A DNA stretch of 64,000 nt from Isoetes taiwanensis. Lineage: Eukaryota > Streptophyta > Lycopodiopsida > Isoetales > Isoetaceae. The notes under the pieces are model-generated. The model did not search any database and had not been told where the DNA came from. It saw nothing but the letters and a program-made list of their open reading frames with translations. This document shows, piece by piece, positions 60,321 through 64,000 of the stretch (its first letter is position 1; every line of letters starts with the position of its first letter). Position numbers and translations under genes: made by a program. Location of the stretch: the NCBI GenBank assembly GCA_021234155.1, contig JAJEKV010000057.1, positions 7,102,623 to 7,166,622 on the forward strand, read 5' to 3'.

Positions 60321-63300
60321 ATGGACAGGTAAGCATGTAAAGTACATAGTACGTCTTTCTTTTGTTCTTTGATTTGCTTCTGTAGGCCAAAGTGTATTCC
60401 AGAATACACTTTGCCCTTCGGGCGAAGAGCAAAGTGTATTCCGGAATACACTTTGCTCACTGGTAAAGGGCAAAGTGTATTCCGGAATACACTTTGCACT
60501 TGGCCAGTAAGCAAAGTGTATTCCAGAATACATTGTGCTTGTAATTTTTAGAGCGCTTGCTTTTTTGCACTAAGATAACGCACTTTTTAGCTGCAACATA
60601 CCACTTTTTAGGTTAAAAATAACACTTTCGAGTCCAAATAAGGCACAAAAAAACGACTTAGAGTGACAATATTTTAGCTTGTTTTCCTGTCTTTTCTTGG
60701 CCTTCTGGGCACAAGTTTAGTAAATGTTATTCTGGAATACAACTTTCGTTTGAATTTCTGTCTTGACAAGGTAGTTTTCAACGTTTCAGTGGCAGGGAAG
60801 AAGGAAGCAAGAGGGCTTCAAAGAAATCTCACAAGCCTAAGCGTCCACACCCTCAGAAGCACACCGCTGACACAGACGCCCCCGCTATTTACGAGAATTT
60901 TCAAACGCAGTGGTTCGTGACGGGGGTGCGGATGGAAAATACTGGCCTGCCGACGTTTACATGCGTCGTAAAAGTCTTTGGTAACAAAAGGTACGCCGAC
61001 TCCGAGTTTGTTAACCTTGGGACAATAAAAGATGTCTCTGAGGTTGCCGGACAAGGAGGTCAGGTGGGGAGGCTTTTCTTCAAGACCTCCCAAGGCTTTA
61101 TTGTTGTGGACATCGCATTCTTTAAAATTGTCAGTGTGCAACCACCGGCACTATACAAATTTTTTTCACACTACCGGCTAAAACGAAGCCTGTGTTCATT
61201 AATTAGGCAGGTTTTTTCCAGCACAAGCGAGGACTTTCCTGTCAGTGAGTTCGAGCAATCAGATGGAGAAAGGTCACAATCACCACCTTCATTAGTTCTT
61301 GGGGAGGTCATCGGATAGAGGTTCGAGGAACAAGGCGAGGAAGAAGACCTTTGTGCGACCAAAAACTTAGCAGGCCAAGGCAAGCGATAGCTGCTAAAGA
61401 ACCAAAAAGCGGAAGGTACAGGGGAGCTTGTGGTTCTTGAAATCGCGGAGGAACAACCAAAAACGAAGAAGGGAAAGGGCAAGGCTCCTGGGGTGGCCAT
61501 TAAAGAAAAGAAGGTGGACAAGACCTCAGAGAGGATGGAACAAATAAATCTTAACAAGTATGTTCAAGGGGTAATATACTTGCCAGTAACATCCATGAGG
61601 TTGCCACCAAAGAATGAAGCTGGTGAGCGCCCCCTTGAGGTTCGAAAAATCTATGCGCGACCACTTAAGAAACACGAAAGATAGAATAAGGAGCAATCCC
61701 AATGCCCACGTTGCTCCAATTGTATTCGTTCTTGTTTGAGATCCCAATGCATGGACCCCAAGGACTATGGCGGGGAAAATGCAGATACTTACATGCACTA
61801 CGTCCTAGGGGGTAACCACAGTTTTAAAGCAAGAAGGCAGTTGTACAAGGAGAAAAAGAACCCGAGATATCTTTACGTGCTTTCTGCTTGCCATTTTGAC
61901 TTTGCGACGGATGAAGAAGCGAAGATCGTTGCCAACACGCATAATCGCGACAACGAGTACAAGCTTAAAATGAGCTTCGTGGACAAAATCAGGTTCATGC
62001 ATAGGGAGTATATTATATTCAAAGAAAAATATGGAGAAGAATTGAAGAAACCAAGCAAAATCTCTAGAACTAAAGGAAGCGTGTCTTTGTGGAGTCTTTG
62101 CCTCAAATATGACGAGGCTAACAAAAGGGGTCTCTCATACCACATGACAACTGGTTTCAATTAGCCTTCAGAGGAGGCGGAGTAAGTTTCTTTTGTATTC
62201 GGAATACCCCCGCAACCATCCCATCGACATTGCTTGTTCTCTTGCAGATATGGGACACGCAAAAGCGAAATATTTAGCATGTTTGAACGTGGTGAACTGA
62301 AAAGTAAAGGAAAGGTCGCCGAGAAGAAAAAGGGTTCTGACGTCCCTAAAAAGGAAATGACCATAACTGTGTGGAGAGAAATGCAGGGCTTTACAGACCT
62401 CGACATACTCGAAAGGCTTCTGCAGAAGGTTGTGGACAAAGAATTCACGCTTGAAGAAATGTCAAAAGAGCTGCACAAGTAAGAACTACAAAACATTCTT
62501 TCCCGCTTTTGTTAGTTTGGACGTAGTGTATTCCAGAATACACTACGTCTTAATTTGTAAAACAAAGTGTATTCCGGAATACACTTTGGCTTCGGAGTGT
62601 TAGCCAAAGTGTATTCCGGAATACACTTTAGCTTCAAGGAGGCAACCAAAGTGTATTCCGGAATACACTTTGGCCTTGGATTGTTAGTTAAAGTGTATTC
62701 CGGAATACACTTTAGCTTCGAAGGGTCAACCAAAGTGTATTCCGGAATACACTTTGGCTTGCATGCCTCGGCCACAGCGTATTCTCGAATACCCTTTGTT
62801 TACAAAATTTGAGATGCGTGTTCCAGTAAACCGTACTTCCTGTCGAGATGTTTCTTTTCCATGTTTTCGCCCTAATTTAACGTTTTTCTAATGTGGTTTT
62901 GTTTTACAGCCAAAAAAATGTCATCACATGTCAAACATGCTTGATGGAACAACTTAACGTTGACAGCTGGGACAGATGTAAAGAACTTTACCCCATCGCA
63001 ACCTCGAACGAAAGGATAGTACAATACGCTCCTAATTTTGAAATTTGGGTAAGTTTAAGAGTTTCTTGTTTTTGGGTTTCTTGTGTTACAAAGGCGATTG
63101 TTTTCGCGAGTAAAAAGAAAAATAAGGACTGGGAGGGCTTCATGCATCTTGTCGGGACGGTAGCGTGAGGAGAGGGCGGCTCTTGGACAAAGGCGTGTTT
63201 TGGACAATGAGCCCTCCGAAGTACGAACACTTTACAATGTTTGATCAAAACAACATGTTACAGTATAGTACACGGTGGATCGCACCAAACCGGGTAAAAC

Positions 63301-64000
63301 AATAAAGCCCCAAGATTTTACGTTGGTAGTAGCTGACCTTCCTTACGGTTCAAGCTCAAAGGCGGCCCTTCTGACGACCAGCCTTTTAAGAACTCGAGTT
63401 TAATGCATTCGTCGGCGGCATAAAGAAGATTACCACGGCAAAACATTGGAGGTTGGTTGTATTTCACTCCGGCATGCAGGCGGCCTTGTGGAAGCCAATT
63501 TCAAGACTCATTTTGGTTCCCCACGCAAATTTGGTTATGAAAACATGGTTTGGTAAGCAATTATTCGGAAAACGTTTTCTATACGGAATATGTTAGGAGT
63601 TTCTATTCCGGAATACGTTTCTTTTCTGGCGTACTTAAACCCTCTCTTATGTTTTTGTTCTTAAGGTACAAAACAAACATAAATTACCATGGCGGAGGCC
63701 CTAGGCATTGAGTAAGGTCGAATATCTCCACATTCGCTTCTTGGAGTTTTGATGGAAAGCGTGCAATGGAACACTTCAACACGGCGGCGTGCGGAACTTT
63801 TCGAGCGTGTTGGAGTTTCCGGCGGTTTTTTGCGAAGCTGCGGGACCCTAGTGCGCAGGGAAGAATAGTGAATCACTATCGAAGCCCACGAAGTTGATTA
63901 ACCATCTTCTGGACATGTTCTCACGTCCAGGAGATTGGGTGCTCGACGCATTTTCTGGCTCTGGTACAACTATTGCTTGTGCACTTAAGAAGGGCCATGA
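60321..64000 (+). CDS. ParB-like domain + DNA N4/N6-methyltransferase, multi-exon, right end cut
   Basis: Proposed exons: 60321-60328 (ATGGACAG), 60790-62181, 62248-62478, 62910-63048 (or on through 63093), up to 63552, and 63666 to the edge. All have GT/AG borders and the tested phases agree. Exon 2 starts with a basic tail (KKSHKPKRPHPQKH), then an unknown domain (TWFVTGVRMENTG-like to VDIAFFKIVSV). The ParB-like part has INLNKYVQGVIYLPVTSMRL, PLEVRKI, YVLGGNHSFKARRQLY (61802 on) and TDEEAKIVANTHN. Later come EIFSMFERGELKSKGK, DLPYG (63335-63349, methyltransferase motif IV) and FSRPGDWVLDAFSGSGTT (SAM motif I), in the order IV then I as in beta-class enzymes. Several one-base frameshifts (near 61680, 62145, 63165, 63297, 63366, 63397) break the frame. 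Adenine versus cytosine specificity cannot be told; DxPY leans to adenine. Confidence 0.7.
60389..60537. repeat. Palindrome array 1 in intron 1 (4 copies, 41-42 bp period)
   Basis: Units with core GTGTATTCCGGAATACAC, extended by AAAG/CTTT arms, start at 60389, 60431, 60472 and 60513. Copies 1 and 4 have TTCCAGAA in place of TTCCGGAA. Spacers of about 16 bp differ. A further variant lies near 60729 in the same intron. Confidence 0.95.
62182..62247 (+). other. 66-bp intron with a one-base-short palindrome
   Basis: Donor gtaagt, acceptor cttgcag, phase 2. It contains GTATTCGGAATAC at 62195-62207, the same palindrome lacking one central base. Confidence 0.7.
62521..62793. repeat. Palindrome array 2 in intron 3 (7 copies, 42-bp period)
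   Basis: Centres lie at about 62534, 62575, 62617, 62659, 62701, 62743 and 62785. Copy 1 has different but still self-complementary arms (ACGTAGTG...CACTACGT). The last copy is decayed (TTCTCGAA). The trailing bases alternate TTTGGC/TTTAGC, and the spacers alternate between gttag-type and caac-type, so an 84-bp dimer underlies the array. Confidence 0.95.
63553..63665 (+). other. Intron with a palindrome copy
   Basis: Donor gtaagc, acceptor tcttaag. It holds TATTCCGGAATA at 63604-63615 and half-sites attcgg and tacggaata just before. Confidence 0.65.

Noticed and set aside
61316..62163. Four in-frame stops in the methyltransferase gene all being TAG, suggesting readthrough or codon reassignment
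   Set aside because: At 61682 and 62161 a neighbouring frame gives better ParB-like sequence (IRSNPNAHVAPIVFVL; NWFQLA). The stops are better explained by single-base frameshifts than by a recoded TAG.
62521..62793. CRISPR array (palindromic repeats with ~16-bp spacers)
   Set aside because: Eukaryotic intron context, spacers too short and related to each other in an alternating pattern, no cas genes.

Overview
The window reads as nuclear DNA of a land plant. It holds many-exon plant gene fragments with GT/AG borders (branched-chain aminotransferase, UDP-glycosyltransferase, ribosomal protein S3, plastid phosphate translocator, malectin-like receptor kinase, an At1g01500-like protein), an L1-type LINE with poly(A), plant-style Helitrons with CTAG 3' ends and telomere-motif-like promoter sequence. 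A DUF7869-type transposon gene and a ParB-like/DNA N4-N6-methyltransferase gene suggest a seed-free plant (fern, lycophyte or bryophyte). That placement is inference. Very little of the window looks like intact host gene: it is mostly repeats, transposons and captured gene pieces.

Layout. 1-6028: a GC-rich satellite, about 5.4 units of about 1,116 bp, running off the left edge. 6029-11130: AT-rich sequence with decayed fragments, one solo copy of a tRNA-bearing repeat and a GCGTC-rich block. 11151-30602: broken branched-chain aminotransferase exons (11.1-11.7 kb and 29.3-29.8 kb) separated by about 17.7 kb packed with minus-strand Helitrons. Those elements contain ribosomal protein S3, phosphate translocator and malectin-receptor pieces, and a palindrome array lies at 26.1 kb. 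The last aminotransferase piece runs straight into a truncated glycosyltransferase. 30811-33466: another minus-strand Helitron. 34200-50650: a tandem array of a roughly 0.95-0.99 kb unit, nearly every unit carrying one tRNA-Arg gene (CCG or TCG anticodon). Later insertions broke this array: a 5'-truncated LINE, a 4.05 kb Helitron (itself holding a hAT-like MITE) and a 2.06 kb polypyrimidine Helitron. Uninterrupted neighbouring units serve as empty-site controls, so several insertion boundaries are known to the base.

50.8-56.8 kb is lower in repeats. It has one intact single-exon gene (53053-53595, At1g01500-like), an unrecognised multi-exon minus-strand gene and a sialyltransferase-like fragment. 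56854-60000 is a decayed minus-strand DUF7869 transposon gene. Divergent from it, 60321 to the right edge, is a multi-exon gene with a ParB-like domain followed by a DNA amino-methyltransferase domain (DLPYG and FSGSGTT motifs). Its introns and upstream region carry palindromes with the core GTATTCCGGAATAC, including two arrays phased at 41-42 bp. The exons I could read do not carry them. This gene and its palindromes are the best candidate for an undescribed system. Single-base frameshifts are frequent in it and in the DUF7869 gene, so decay versus unpolished assembly must be settled first.
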